Part shown: one piece after another, positions 1 to 8,599 of the stretch
How positions within the stretch are numbered: position 1 is the first letter of the stretch
Layout: each line of letters opens with the position of its first letter
DNA from: Roseomonas sp. HF4
GTDB lineage: Bacteria > Pseudomonadota > Alphaproteobacteria > Acetobacterales > Acetobacteraceae
Reading direction: 5' to 3'
Assembly: GCF_005222755.1 (NCBI RefSeq)
Contig: NZ_STGD01000004.1
Coordinates: 1-64,000 of the forward strand
DNA length: 64,000 bases
Notes under the pieces: generated by a model
What the model was told of the DNA's origin: nothing
Seen by the model: only the letters and a program-made list of their open reading frames with translations
Database searches by the model: none
Made by a program: the position numbers and the translations under genes

Positions 1-390
1 CTCGCGTTTCTCGACTTCGTGGACGCGCATATCGCGCGGACAGGGATGCGGCTGCCGGAGGATCCGGCGGCGCGCGTGATCATGCCGACCCCGGCCGCGA
101 TGCATGACCCGATCCGGCGCCTGGATTTCCGCGCCGACGGCATCGGCACCGTCATCTGGGCGACAGGCTACGACCTCGATTTCGGCTGGATCGACATTCC
201 CGCTTTCGATGAGCGCGGTGCGCCGGTGCACGAAAAGGGTGTGACACGGTTCCAGGGCCTCTATTTCCTCGGCCTGCATTTTCTGTCGAAGTTCAGCTCG
301 GCCTTCCTCATCGGCGTCGCCGAGGATGCCGAGCGGCTGGCGGAGAGTGTTTGCGCGCTGCCGGGGCACGTGTGGCTTCCTGGACCGTGA
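1..390 (+). CDS. Flavin-containing monooxygenase / FAD-NAD(P)-binding oxidoreductase, C-terminal part
   Basis: The reading frame is open from the first base and runs to a TGA, so this is the 3' end of a gene that starts outside the window. The visible 129 residues contain the WATGYDLDF segment. This is the ATGY-type motif near the C-terminus of flavin monooxygenases of the CzcO/YUCCA kind, which oxidise organic substrates with NADPH and O2. It is followed by a typical tail (GLYFLGL, then a Phe/Ser-rich stretch). The substrate cannot be told from this fragment. A GTG at 19 could be read as a start, but the family needs several hundred residues upstream, so the gene is treated as 5'-partial. 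Confidence 0.75.
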   Translation, partial: LAFLDFVDAHIARTGMRLPEDPAARVIMPTPAAMHDPIRRLDFRADGIGTVIWATGYDLDFGWIDIPAFDERGAPVHEKGVTRFQGLYFLGLHFLSKFSSAFLIGVAEDAERLAESVCALPGHVWLPGP

Positions 391-442
391 AGTGCTTCGC
401 CAGCTTCCCGGCACGCTGAATGGATGCCATGTCCCTCGACGC

Positions 443-1735
443 TCAGCTGTGCAGCCCGCGGACAGGTGCGGAGCCGGCGAGTGCAGGACGGCGCAGGGCA
501 AGCAGGCGACGCGCCTCCTCGGCATGCCCCTGCCGCAGCAAGACACCCAGCAGGGTGAATTCGAGGAGATCCCGCTGTGCCCTGCTGCCGCCGATCCGCG
601 CGTGGTCCGCCATGGCGTCGGTGAGATGCGCCGTGGCCTCCTCCCATGACTGCCGCGCGATCGCGCCATAGGCTTCGGCGAAGGCACGCACGAGGCTGGC
701 AGCGGGACCAGCCGGGTTCGCCACGATGGACGCAAGGGCGTCGGTGTCCCCGGCCATCGCGTGTGCCAGCGCGACATGGACATCGACGAAGGCCAGCGAA
801 GCCTTGGGAAAGAACTGCTTGGCGTAGGCGCTGACCTGCCGCCAGCGGTCCGGCGATACGGGTTCGCCTGCCAATTCGGCGCGATACAGGATCGACGCCG
901 TGTCGGTCAGCACATTGATCGGCAGGCCCTTGGCCGCACCTGGCGCCACGTCGGCATCGATGATCTGCCACATCATGCCGATGTCGCCCTGTTCGAGCGC
1001 CCAGAGCGCAACATGCCACGACAGATGGCCATGCAGCAGGCCCCTGCGGTCATAGCCTTCCAGCCAATCCCTGAGATAGGCGAGGCCGGCGGCCCGGTCG
1101 CCCGCCTCGTAGGATGCATGGGAGCGGACATGGGCCGCATGCGCGTTGCGCGGGTTGAGGGCGAGCGACCGGTCGACCGTCGCGGAGGCCTCGTCGATGC
1201 GACCCACTTCGCACAGCGAGAAGGCATGCTGGCTGAGGCACCACCAATCCTCCCCGTAATGCGGCAGCAGGGATGCCGTGTAGGCCAGCAATTCGGCTTC
1301 GCGGCCGGGTTGGCCGGAGAAACCGATGAGCCCGAACACGCTGGTGCAGATCTGGGCCACTAGCGCATCGCGCGGGTGTTCGGCGACATGCGCCCGGACG
1401 GCGCGACCCGCCTCGGCCGCCTTGCCGTCGATCAGGAGGCCGACTGCGTTGATGTGCGAGCGTTGCTTGTCGGGAAGTCCGTCGGCAAGCCTGCGCGCCT
1501 CGGCGATCGCGGTGCGGGCGCCTGCTCCGTCGCCCGAGATCGCGCGGGCCCGTGCAAGACCACAATGGCCCAGCGCGAAGCCGGGATCGGTCTCGACGAC
1601 CTGCTCGAAGTCGGTGGCCATCCGCGGCGCGCCGGCCAGGAGCGAGTCCAGCGCTGTGATGTAGAGGTCGCGCGCTTGCGACGATGATGTGGCGACCTCG
1701 TTGCCATAACGATCGCGCAGCATGGATGTCTCCAT
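443..1735 (-). CDS. TPR-repeat protein, TTC38-like family
   Basis: A 430-residue soluble protein without signal peptide. It is built of helical hairpins with TPR-like spacing; repeated units around residues 30-110, 130-210 and 300-420 carry A..G..A.A...R.L patterns. Length and the segments GEDWWCLSQHAFSLCEVGR and HGHLSWHVALWALEQG resemble the bacterial homologues of tetratricopeptide protein 38, whose biochemical role is not established. The start is the first ATG, preceded on the coding strand by an AGAGAATGGAGAC context. It is convergent with the monooxygenase end and not in an operon. Function is probably protein binding; nothing more specific can be supported. Confidence 0.75.
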   Translation of the reverse strand: METSMLRDRYGNEVATSSSQARDLYITALDSLLAGAPRMATDFEQVVETDPGFALGHCGLARARAISGDGAGARTAIAEARRLADGLPDKQRSHINAVGLLIDGKAAEAGRAVRAHVAEHPRDALVAQICTSVFGLIGFSGQPGREAELLAYTASLLPHYGEDWWCLSQHAFSLCEVGRIDEASATVDRSLALNPRNAHAAHVRSHASYEAGDRAAGLAYLRDWLEGYDRRGLLHGHLSWHVALWALEQGDIGMMWQIIDADVAPGAAKGLPINVLTDTASILYRAELAGEPVSPDRWRQVSAYAKQFFPKASLAFVDVHVALAHAMAGDTDALASIVANPAGPAASLVRAFAEAYGAIARQSWEEATAHLTDAMADHARIGGSRAQRDLLEFTLLGVLLRQGHAEEARRLLALRRPALAGSAPVRGLHS

Positions 1736-1974
1736 TCTCTGGCTTGCCCCGGCATGGAACCGCCCCGATTTTTTCGAAGGTTAGTGGGTTTTGGTCATGC
1801 AATTCGCAGATCTCTTCAACTACGCTACGCAGCCATCGATCTGCCTGGCGAGCTTTTTCCGATCAAAGCGGTTCCCGGCCGAGCGTTCGCGCACTGCACC
1901 CCCGCCCAGCCGATGTGACGCTAGGCTGTCATTGACGCGTTCGTGGCTGCCGCGATCTGGGCAAGCGTATGCCT

Positions 1975-2892
1975 TCACGGGTTCGGTCCGCGCTTGTTCT
2001 GGACCAGCTGCCCGCGACGCGCCGGGCGCAACGGTTCGGCCAAGGCGAACACGCGCTTCATCAAGTCCTTGGATGACGGCGCGACCGACGCCAGCTCCTT
2101 GCCTGCAGCCGCCGATAATTTCTGCTGATAGACCTGGAAGCTGCTGGTGACGAGCGAGCCAACGCGCTCATAGGCAGGATCGGCAAGCGCTTCCGCCAAG
2201 GGCACGATCTCGATGCCTTCGCGGCGCAGGCGCCCCATCAGCGGGTCGACAACCTCGGCCAGGAAGGCGACGAAATGTCCAAGCGCGATGCCGGTGACGT
2301 CGTGGCCAAAGACCTCCCGGCAGCATTTCTGGTCATAGGCAAGTTGCACGATGCAGAAGTCGACGAACTCCGATTTGAGGGCCTCCGCTTCCGTCGTCTT
2401 TCCCGTCTGCATGAGCCAGCGCCATGCCCGGTCCCACTCCCATTCGAAGAAGAAGCTCGTCACGTCCGCCGGCGTGTAGCCGAGCCGCGCGATGTGGGCA
2501 TTGACGGCCGAGCGCTTCGCCTCGGTGTTGCCCCACAGGTTGAGGGGATGCCGGAAGAGCTTCTGCGGCGCGCGATCGAGCCAGGGCTTCAGCAGTTCGT
2601 CCGCGGCCGTGATGTCCGCGATGAAGGCGTCGCCGCTGACGTCGTTCAACAGCGGATGGCTATGCGTATGGTTGCCGATCGGGTGACCGGCGGAGATCCA
2701 CGCATCGAATACCGTCGCGGTCTGCGGATCGACATCGAGCGGCCATGAGTTGGCGAACGCGTAGACGCCTTCGACCTTGTGACGATGGAGACCCGCGATG
2801 ATGCTGTCGGCAACTGACGCTGGCGTGTAGCCCTCGGGCAAAGCTAGGTGGGGATAGACCGGGAGATCGTCCATCGTGAAGGCGATGCGCAT
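1975..2892 (-). CDS. Polysaccharide deacetylase (NodB/CE4-fold) family protein
   Basis: The start at 2892 gives MRIAFTMDDLP and has a clear AGGAGA ribosome site about 7 nt upstream; a longer in-frame extension to 2976 lacks this support. The 305-residue product has the CE4 signature elements: the metal-ligand Asp pair in FTMDDLP near the N-terminus, then GHPIGNHTHSHP around residue 90 (H-x3-H metal site), and an FRHPLNLWGN strand. These enzymes remove N-acetyl or related groups from polymeric or small amide substrates with a divalent metal. The C-terminal half is longer than in plain chitooligosaccharide deacetylases. No signal peptide is visible, so a cytoplasmic substrate is likely. Confidence 0.8.
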   Translation of the reverse strand: MRIAFTMDDLPVYPHLALPEGYTPASVADSIIAGLHRHKVEGVYAFANSWPLDVDPQTATVFDAWISAGHPIGNHTHSHPLLNDVSGDAFIADITAADELLKPWLDRAPQKLFRHPLNLWGNTEAKRSAVNAHIARLGYTPADVTSFFFEWEWDRAWRWLMQTGKTTEAEALKSEFVDFCIVQLAYDQKCCREVFGHDVTGIALGHFVAFLAEVVDPLMGRLRREGIEIVPLAEALADPAYERVGSLVTSSFQVYQQKLSAAAGKELASVAPSSKDLMKRVFALAEPLRPARRGQLVQNKRGPNP

Positions 2893-3054
2893 GGCCGACT
2901 CTCCTGACCCGACAATCCCTGGATGGCCAGCCGGCCTGGCCTTCTGGCGATGAACGTATCGGCGATCCCGCGCCACGGTCGGGCGCGCGGCTGGGCGCCG
3001 CGGGCCCGACCGTGGTGGAAGGCGGCACGCGGCCGCCTTCCGGACGCCGCGGCG

Positions 3055-3387
3055 CTACGACGGCGCCGCGTAGGCTGCCTTGAGCTGCGCCGCCTTCTTG
3101 CGTATCGGCTTCACCTCGTCGGGCGTCATCAGCCGCGTGAGGCGGTAGTTGTGGATCGAGCCGGCCGCCAGGGCGACCCCACCGACGGCCGCAGCCGCCG
3201 CTAGGTCCGGCAAATCGCAGATCACCAGGACGCCCGGGCCTTCCGCCTGCGTGCTGTAGAAGGAGACCAGCTTGCCGCCGGCCGCCTCGAGCAGGCGCTT
3301 GATCGCTTCGGCGCGGTTCGCGTCGGGATTGGCCATCAGGGCATTGATGGCCTGCGGGGTGTAGTTCGCGGTGATGCTGAACAGCAT
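3055..3387 (-). CDS. GYD domain protein
   Basis: A 110-residue protein whose whole length fits the GYD family: a ferredoxin-like fold of N-terminal MLFSITANYT, a helix with MANPDANRAEAIKRLLEAAGGKL, the FYSTQAEGPGVLVICDLPD strand-loop and a VALAAGSIHNYRLTRLMT segment. The family name motif GYD is not literally present but the pattern is. Function of the family is unknown; members are often stress-linked orphan genes. It stands alone, with its own AGGGACGTCC-type leader, between the deacetylase and a DUF1127 gene on the same strand. Confidence 0.8.
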   Translation of the reverse strand: MLFSITANYTPQAINALMANPDANRAEAIKRLLEAAGGKLVSFYSTQAEGPGVLVICDLPDLAAAAAVGGVALAAGSIHNYRLTRLMTPDEVKPIRKKAAQLKAAYAAPS

Positions 3388-3547
3388 GGACGTCCCTCCC
3401 AGGGGTTGGTTTTCTTCTTCCCGGCATTGCCCCGCCCCACGGTCGTCGCGCGATGACGGTAACGCTGACCTTACGAGCCCATCGGCTTCGCTTGGGCAAG
3501 ATTCAGCGGGCCGCGAACAGTTCGTGGTCTCGGCGGCCGCCCGGATG

Positions 3548-3772
3548 TCAACGCCACGCCAGCCCGCCTGTCTCCCAGATGCGGTCGTCGTAGGAGGGGC
3601 CGGGGGGCAGCCCCAGGTCGCGGGCCATATGCGGGCTCAGGCAGGCCGGCAGGTCGACCTCCGCCCTGCGCTGCCGCAGCGTCGCCAGCCAGCCCGCGAG
3701 CCGCCCACGCCAGGTGCCGCGCACCGGTGCCGCCGGGATCAGGATCGGGGAGAGGTTCGTCGTCGCGCTCAT
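3548..3772 (-). CDS. Small DUF1127-like protein
   Basis: A 74-residue Arg-rich protein. The segment WRGRLAGWLATLRQRRAEVDLPACLSPHMARDLGLPPG matches the DUF1127 (YjiS-like) pattern, in which a helix rich in Arg is followed by a D-hM-RDLGL motif. Small DUF1127 proteins in alphaproteobacteria bind RNA in some species and affect phosphate or carbon metabolism, but no role can be assigned here. The C-terminus adds a short tail, DDRIWETGGLAWR. It diverges from the CadC-type regulator, whose start is about 130 bp away, so the two may share a control region. Confidence 0.6.
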   Translation of the reverse strand: MSATTNLSPILIPAAPVRGTWRGRLAGWLATLRQRRAEVDLPACLSPHMARDLGLPPGPSYDDRIWETGGLAWR

Positions 3773-3906
3773 CGTCGTCTCCGTTGTCAGCGACCCGGCA
3801 CCGCGCCGGGCGTGGCCAGACCATCGCCCGCACCGCCGCCGCGCGTCCTGAGCGGCGCCTGACCTTCCGCCGATGCTTTGTGTATGATCCCCCGAGTTCT
3901 GAACGG

Positions 3907-5481
3907 ATGGCGGGACGCATGGCGGAGAAGGCCGAGGAGGAGGTGCTGCACTTCGCCGGCGTCACGCTCGACCTCGGCCGCGGCAGCCTGCGCAACGCGG
4001 CCGGCGCCGAGGTGCCGCTGGCGCCCAAGCCCTTCGACCTGCTGCGCACCCTGGCGCGCGAGGCCGGGCGGACAGTCTCCAAGGACGCGTTGCTCGATGC
4101 GGTGTGGCCCGGCGTGACCGTCACCGAGGACAGCCTGTTCCAGGCTGTGCGGGATGCACGGCGCGCCATCGGCGACGAGGACGGGCGCGTGCTGCGGTCG
4201 GTTCCGCGGCGGGGCTACATGCTCGATGCCGTGGTCAACGCCGCGCCCGCCGTGCCTCCGGTCGCCGAGCCACTCACCCCGCCGGAGGACCGCCCGTCCC
4301 TCGTCGTCCTGCCGTTTGCCAACCTGTCGGGCGACGCCGAGCAGGATTACTTCGCCGATGGCATGGTGGAGGAGATCACCTCGGCCCTCGGTTGCATCCG
4401 CTCGTTCTTCGTCATCGCGCGCAATTCCGCCTTCACCTACAAGGGCCGGGCGATGGATGTGCGCCAGGTGGGGCGTGAGCTTGGCGTGCGCTACGTGCTG
4501 GAAGGCAGCGTGCGCAAGGCCGGTGGCAGGGTGCGCATTGCCTGCCAGCTTGCCGAGGCGGAGACAGGCCGGCAGCTCTGGTCGGAGCGCTTCGATGCGG
4601 CGCTGGACGATGTCTTCGAGCTGCAGGACCGCGTGACGGAAGCGGTGGCGGGCGCGCTGGAGCCGAGCCTGCAGCGCGCCGAGATTGATCGTGTCCTGAG
4701 GAAGGGTGCTCAAGACCTCAGCGCATATGATCTCTTTCTCCAGGGCTTGGCGCTGATGAATCTCCCCAAGACCGAAAGCTTGCTCGAAGCGAAGTCACTG
4801 TTCTCGCGCGCGGTTGAGATCGACCCTGGCTTCGGCGCCGCCTATGGGATGCTGGGGCAGTGCATATCGCTGCTGAAGGCCGCCGGCGTCCGGGTACCCC
4901 CCACGGAGGAGATCGCCGAAGCGCGGCGCGTGGCGCGGCTGGCGGTCGAGCACGGCCGAGATGATACGACCGCACTCTGCGGCGCAGCCTTCGCCCTGGC
5001 CTACGCGGGCATGGATCCGGACGCTGCCGCTGTTCTGATAGCTCGCGCCTCCGCGCTCAACCCGAACTCGGCCAGGGTTTGGGGGTTTGCAGCATATGTC
5101 AGCAACCTGCACGGTGATACCGACAGCGCGATAGCCAGCGCGGAGCGCGCGCTTCGCCTCAGTCCTCGCGACCCGTTCCGCTACGCGTTCCTCCATCAAC
5201 TGACCCTGGCGCACAATCAGGCCGGTCGCCACGAGGACGCCGTCGCCTGGGGCAGGCGCGCGGTCGGCGAGAACCCCAACTCTGTGCAGGCACTTCGGAC
5301 ACTTGCCGCTGCCCTGGCGCTGGCTGGTCGGCTGGACGAGGCGCGCGCCACGATGGCGGAGATGTTGCGCCTTGCGCCGGATGTGCGGCTTTCCACTCTG
5401 AGCGTCAGGGGGCCGTTCAAGAGCGAGGCGTATATTCAACGCATCAGCGAAGCCTATCGCCTAGCAGGCATGCCTGAGTGA
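3907..5481 (+). CDS. CadC-type winged-helix regulator with TolB-like and TPR domains
   Basis: The product (524 aa from ATG 3907; ATG 3919 is an alternative) begins with an OmpR/CadC winged helix, from about residue 10 to 110. Its hallmarks are LAPKPFDLLRTLAREAGRTVSKDALLDAVWPG, TEDSLFQAVRDARRAIGD and RRGYML. Next comes the SLVVLPFANLSGDAEQDYFADGMVEEI module (residues about 140-250), found in one-component regulators and adenylate cyclases with a periplasmic-protein-like fold, then TPR repeats to the end. No transmembrane helix separates DNA-binding and sensor parts, so it is soluble, unlike E. coli CadC. Ligand and targets are unknown. It diverges from the DUF1127 gene. Confidence 0.85.
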   Translation: MAGRMAEKAEEEVLHFAGVTLDLGRGSLRNAAGAEVPLAPKPFDLLRTLAREAGRTVSKDALLDAVWPGVTVTEDSLFQAVRDARRAIGDEDGRVLRSVPRRGYMLDAVVNAAPAVPPVAEPLTPPEDRPSLVVLPFANLSGDAEQDYFADGMVEEITSALGCIRSFFVIARNSAFTYKGRAMDVRQVGRELGVRYVLEGSVRKAGGRVRIACQLAEAETGRQLWSERFDAALDDVFELQDRVTEAVAGALEPSLQRAEIDRVLRKGAQDLSAYDLFLQGLALMNLPKTESLLEAKSLFSRAVEIDPGFGAAYGMLGQCISLLKAAGVRVPPTEEIAEARRVARLAVEHGRDDTTALCGAAFALAYAGMDPDAAAVLIARASALNPNSARVWGFAAYVSNLHGDTDSAIASAERALRLSPRDPFRYAFLHQLTLAHNQAGRHEDAVAWGRRAVGENPNSVQALRTLAAALALAGRLDEARATMAEMLRLAPDVRLSTLSVRGPFKSEAYIQRISEAYRLAGMPE

Positions 5482-5569
5482 TCCGCCAGGTCCCGATGGA
5501 CCGGATGGGATCCGCGTTCATGCCTGGGTCGGACAAGGAACGCGATGACCTGCGCGCCCGAGCGGCGCG

Positions 5570-5820
5570 CTACAGATGGGTACGACACCAGGCGACGGCT
5601 TCCTCCACCGCCCGTGCGCGCCAAGGCTCCTCGTAGATCTCGAAATGGCCGATCGGCAGCACGGCGAGCCGCTTGGGCTCGCCCGCCCGCCCCACCGCGC
5701 TGCGCACGCATCGAGCGGGATGATGCTGTCGTGCTCCGCCACGACGGCCAGCAGTGTCGTCGGCGCCAGCAGGTGGATCAGGCTGAACCTCGGCGCGCCC
5801 GCAGCGCCGGGCCAGACCTC
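5570..5820 (-). pseudogene. Alpha/beta hydrolase C-terminal remnant, frameshifted
   Basis: Read on the minus strand, the first part gives IHLLAPTTLLAVVAEHDSII followed by PLD. A shift of frame then restores GEPKRLAVLPIGHFEIYEEP and a short tail ending at TAG (5570-5572). This is the end of an alpha/beta hydrolase: the acid loop (AEHD) and the catalytic-His strand (GHFEIY) are both recognisable. There is no start codon or nucleophile region, because the sequence abuts the stop of the ketopantoate reductase gene. It is therefore truncated at its 5' end and carries at least one frameshift. Confidence 0.65.
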
Positions 5821-5823
5821 TGG

Positions 5824-6711
5824 TCAGTTGGCGGCGCGCGCCTCCCGCGCGCGGCGTTCGGCCTGTGCTTTCGCATGCACCCAGGCGGCCCGCTGAAGGG
5901 TGGTGTCCACCCCGGCGCGTTCGCCGGCCGCGGCCAGCCAGCCCAGTATGTGGTCGGCCTCGTTGCGGCCGCCGGCCTCGAGGTCCTTCATCAGGGATGC
6001 GGTGATCGGGCTGTCACGGTCGCCGAACAGCTTCCGCATCTGCGGTCTGTAGGCTTCCCTCAAGGGATGCCCGTTGGCAGCGGCGATAGCGGCGTTGCCC
6101 TCCAGCAGCCGGTCGAGGAACGGCTCGCCGCCGGCGCGCAGGATGTCGCCGACCGCGGCGCGGAACAGCACCGTGGCGGCGGCGAGCGTGCCGATGGTGA
6201 CCATCTTCTCCCACATGCGGCCGAGGATGTCGGGGACCACGGTGGCCTGGCCGTCCATGCGGCCGTCCTGTTCGCCGAAATACAGCCCGCACCAATCGCC
6301 GACCTGGCGAATGGTGCCGTCGGCGCCGAGGCTGGCGGAGATGTGCGCCAGCCCGCCCCAGACGCGGTCCCGGCCGAACGCGGCGTTCAGCGCGTCGAGA
6401 TGCGACATGCCATTCAGCACGGGCAGCACCGCCGCGCCTGCCTGCATCGCTGGACGGATCGCCCCGATGGCGTCGTCGAGGTCATAGGCCTTGGCGGTCA
6501 GCAGCACGACGTCGAAGCCCGGGCCGGCCTGCGCCAGTACCGTCACGGGGCGCGTGAAATCACCGAGCGGGCCGCGCACCACCAGGCCATCGCGCGCCAG
6601 CTGCTCGGCCCGGCGGGGCCGCACCAGGAAGGAGACATCGGCGCCCTTCTCCAGCGCCCGGCCCCCGAAGTACCCGCCGAGGGCACCTGCTCCCAGAACA
6701 AGGATGCGCAT
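5824..6711 (-). CDS. 2-dehydropantoate 2-reductase family protein
   Basis: A 295-residue NADPH-dependent reductase of the ApbA/PanE fold. The N-terminus MRILVLGAGALGGYFGGRAL is the dinucleotide-binding GxGxxG motif. LLTAKAYDLDDAI and VLPVLNGMSHLD are the conserved K-x and N-G segments of the active site. The C-terminal helical domain has WEKMVTIGTLAAATVL and the substrate-binding SLMKDLEAGGRNEADHILG. Related enzymes make pantoate for coenzyme A, but many alphaproteobacterial paralogues act on other 2-oxo acids, so no symbol is given. Downstream lies a hydrolase stump and upstream a stump of a second reductase of the same kind. Confidence 0.85.
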   Translation of the reverse strand: MRILVLGAGALGGYFGGRALEKGADVSFLVRPRRAEQLARDGLVVRGPLGDFTRPVTVLAQAGPGFDVVLLTAKAYDLDDAIGAIRPAMQAGAAVLPVLNGMSHLDALNAAFGRDRVWGGLAHISASLGADGTIRQVGDWCGLYFGEQDGRMDGQATVVPDILGRMWEKMVTIGTLAAATVLFRAAVGDILRAGGEPFLDRLLEGNAAIAAANGHPLREAYRPQMRKLFGDRDSPITASLMKDLEAGGRNEADHILGWLAAAGERAGVDTTLQRAAWVHAKAQAERRAREARAAN

Positions 6712-6730
6712 CGCCGTTCCTCCCTCTCGG

Positions 6731-6930
6731 TCAGCTTGCAGCAGCCAGCCGCCCGGCTTCCCGCCGCTGGTCGTAGGCCCGTGCCCTGAGGATCGCCAAC
6801 GCGTGCAGGGCGTTTGGCACGCTTCCGTGCGATGCCACTTCGGACAGTCACGTCAGGATGTATTTCGCCTCTGTCCGCCCGCCCGCTTCCAGGTCGTGCA
6901 GCATCGAGGCGGTGCAGGCATTTCCCAGAT
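6731..6930 (-). pseudogene. Second ketopantoate-reductase C-terminus, decayed
   Basis: On the minus strand one frame reads NACTASMLHDLEAGGRTEAK and ends at a TGA shortly after. About 40 bases further, another frame reads NALHALAILRARAYDQRREA and closes at TGA 6731-6733. The first piece matches the substrate-binding segment of the intact neighbour (ASLMKDLEAGGRNEAD), and the second matches the usual C-terminal helix. It looks like the tail of a former tandem paralogue broken by a stop and frameshift. No upstream body of the gene remains. Confidence 0.6.
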
Positions 6931-7078
6931 GGCCGCTCCGACCATCGAGCTATAAGCGTATCCGCGATCCTGCGGCTCTCACAACGGCTACGACGCCTGG
7001 GTGACGCGCGCACCGGGCCTGATCTGCCGCCCCCACTCCGCCGGAAGCGGCTTCATAAGCCCAGGCAGCGACAGCCCC

Positions 7079-8524
7079 TCAACGCAGCGATGCCGCGAAG
7101 CGGTCGAGCATTGTCGCGATGACCGCGGGCTTCAGCGCCGCGAAGCCCAGCAGCAGGTGGCGTTCCCAGCCCGGCAGGGTCTCGACGCCGGAGATGGTCC
7201 TGAACTTCAACGTATGCACCGCGATGCCCACGGCGCGGGCGCGCGCTTCGCATGCCGCCGCATCCGGGAGATGTCGAGGAATGCGCCAGGCGAGGTGCGT
7301 GCCGGACGCCATGCCAAGCAGGTCGGGCGCGCCGAATTGCCGGGCGAGACCCGCCACCATCGCATCGCGCCGCTCCATGTAGGCCCGACGCAGGGTCCGC
7401 AGGTGCTTGTCGTAGCCGCCGCTGTCGATGAAGTCCGTCAGCACCGCCTGGTCCAGCCACGGCGCGCCCATGCCCTGGATGGGCCAGGCGTGTTCCAGCA
7501 GGGACACGGCGTCGAGTGCCGGCTGCACGAGGTGATGCGGAAGGATCAGGTAGCCGATGCGCAGGCCGGGTCCGATCGTCATCGCGAAGGAGCCCGCATA
7601 GATGAAGCATCCCCGCCGATCCATCGCCTGAAGGGATGGCTGGGGCGAGCCCTCGTACTGGAAGTCGCTGTCGAAATCGACTTCGAACACATGGGCGTCG
7701 CTGGCATCGGCCCAGTCGAGCAGTGCGCGCCGCCGTGATGCCGGCATGGTGCCGCCCAGCGGGAAGTGCCGCGCCGGCGTGACGACGGCCACACCCCCGC
7801 GGCAGGACGGTAGGCGATCGACCATCAGGCCGTCCGCGTCGACCGGCACCGGCAGGACCTCGGCGCCGTAGCGCTGGTAGAGCGGCGCGATCATGCTGCA
7901 CCCCGGCGCTTCCATGATGAGCGGCGTGCCAGGGTGCACGAGCATCTGCCCCACCGCGGTCATCGCCTGCTGGATGCCAGACACGACCACGACTTGGCCG
8001 GGCTCCACCGACATGCCGCGAGTCGCGCCGAGGAAGCGGCAGAGCGCCTCGCGCAATTCCGGCGCGCCCTGGGGGTCGCCGGCGCGAGTGAGGTTGAAGC
8101 GCGAGCTCTGCATCCGCCGGATCATGAGGCGGCGCCAGGCCGCGCTCGGAAAGAGTTCGGGGTCGATGCCCTCCAGCTCGAAATCGCAGACGAGGGGGGG
8201 CTGCACGGATGCGGCCGGGGATGTCTTCGCGCGCGGCGCAGGTGCCTTCGCGCGCGCGATGAATTTCGGCGGCTCGGGCGATGCCGGGCTCACATAGGTG
8301 CCGGCGCCTTCGCGCGTTTCCACGAAGCCCTCGGCGGCAAGTCCTGCATAGGCCAGCAGGACCGTGTTGCGTGAGACACCGAGCTGCTCGCTGAGCGCGC
8401 GCGTGCCCGGCAGCCGGGTGCCCGGCTTCAGGCGCCCGGTGGTGATCGACGTGCTGATCTGCCCGACCAGCTGGCTCTGCAGCGAGAACGGCGCCGATGG
8501 GTCGACTTCGAAGGAAAGCTGCAT
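7079..8524 (-). CDS. MocR/PdxR-type GntR regulator with aminotransferase-like domain lacking the PLP lysine
   Basis: 481 residues. A GntR winged helix occupies about residues 15-80 (GRLKPGTRLPGTRALSEQLGVSRNTV), then a linker, then a fold-type I aminotransferase domain. MocR regulators bind pyridoxal phosphate (PLP) through a Lys in a YxGTFSK motif. Here that motif reads YAGSFAMTIGPGLRIGYL (residues 309-326), with Met315 where the Lys belongs. Other PLP-site motifs are also altered (EAPGC for ENPGY, TPARHFP for TPSHQFP), though DFDSDFQY is kept. The domain may bind another ligand or only free PLP. It stands alone, diverging from nothing obvious, and its target is not apparent. Confidence 0.88.
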   Translation of the reverse strand: MQLSFEVDPSAPFSLQSQLVGQISTSITTGRLKPGTRLPGTRALSEQLGVSRNTVLLAYAGLAAEGFVETREGAGTYVSPASPEPPKFIARAKAPAPRAKTSPAASVQPPLVCDFELEGIDPELFPSAAWRRLMIRRMQSSRFNLTRAGDPQGAPELREALCRFLGATRGMSVEPGQVVVVSGIQQAMTAVGQMLVHPGTPLIMEAPGCSMIAPLYQRYGAEVLPVPVDADGLMVDRLPSCRGGVAVVTPARHFPLGGTMPASRRRALLDWADASDAHVFEVDFDSDFQYEGSPQPSLQAMDRRGCFIYAGSFAMTIGPGLRIGYLILPHHLVQPALDAVSLLEHAWPIQGMGAPWLDQAVLTDFIDSGGYDKHLRTLRRAYMERRDAMVAGLARQFGAPDLLGMASGTHLAWRIPRHLPDAAACEARARAVGIAVHTLKFRTISGVETLPGWERHLLLGFAALKPAVIATMLDRFAASLR

Positions 8525-8599
8525 GTCGGTCTCCGCCCTGATGAGAAGGCGCTTCCGGTCAGACCCGCTGGACGTCCCGTCGCCGTGGCGGCGATCGGT

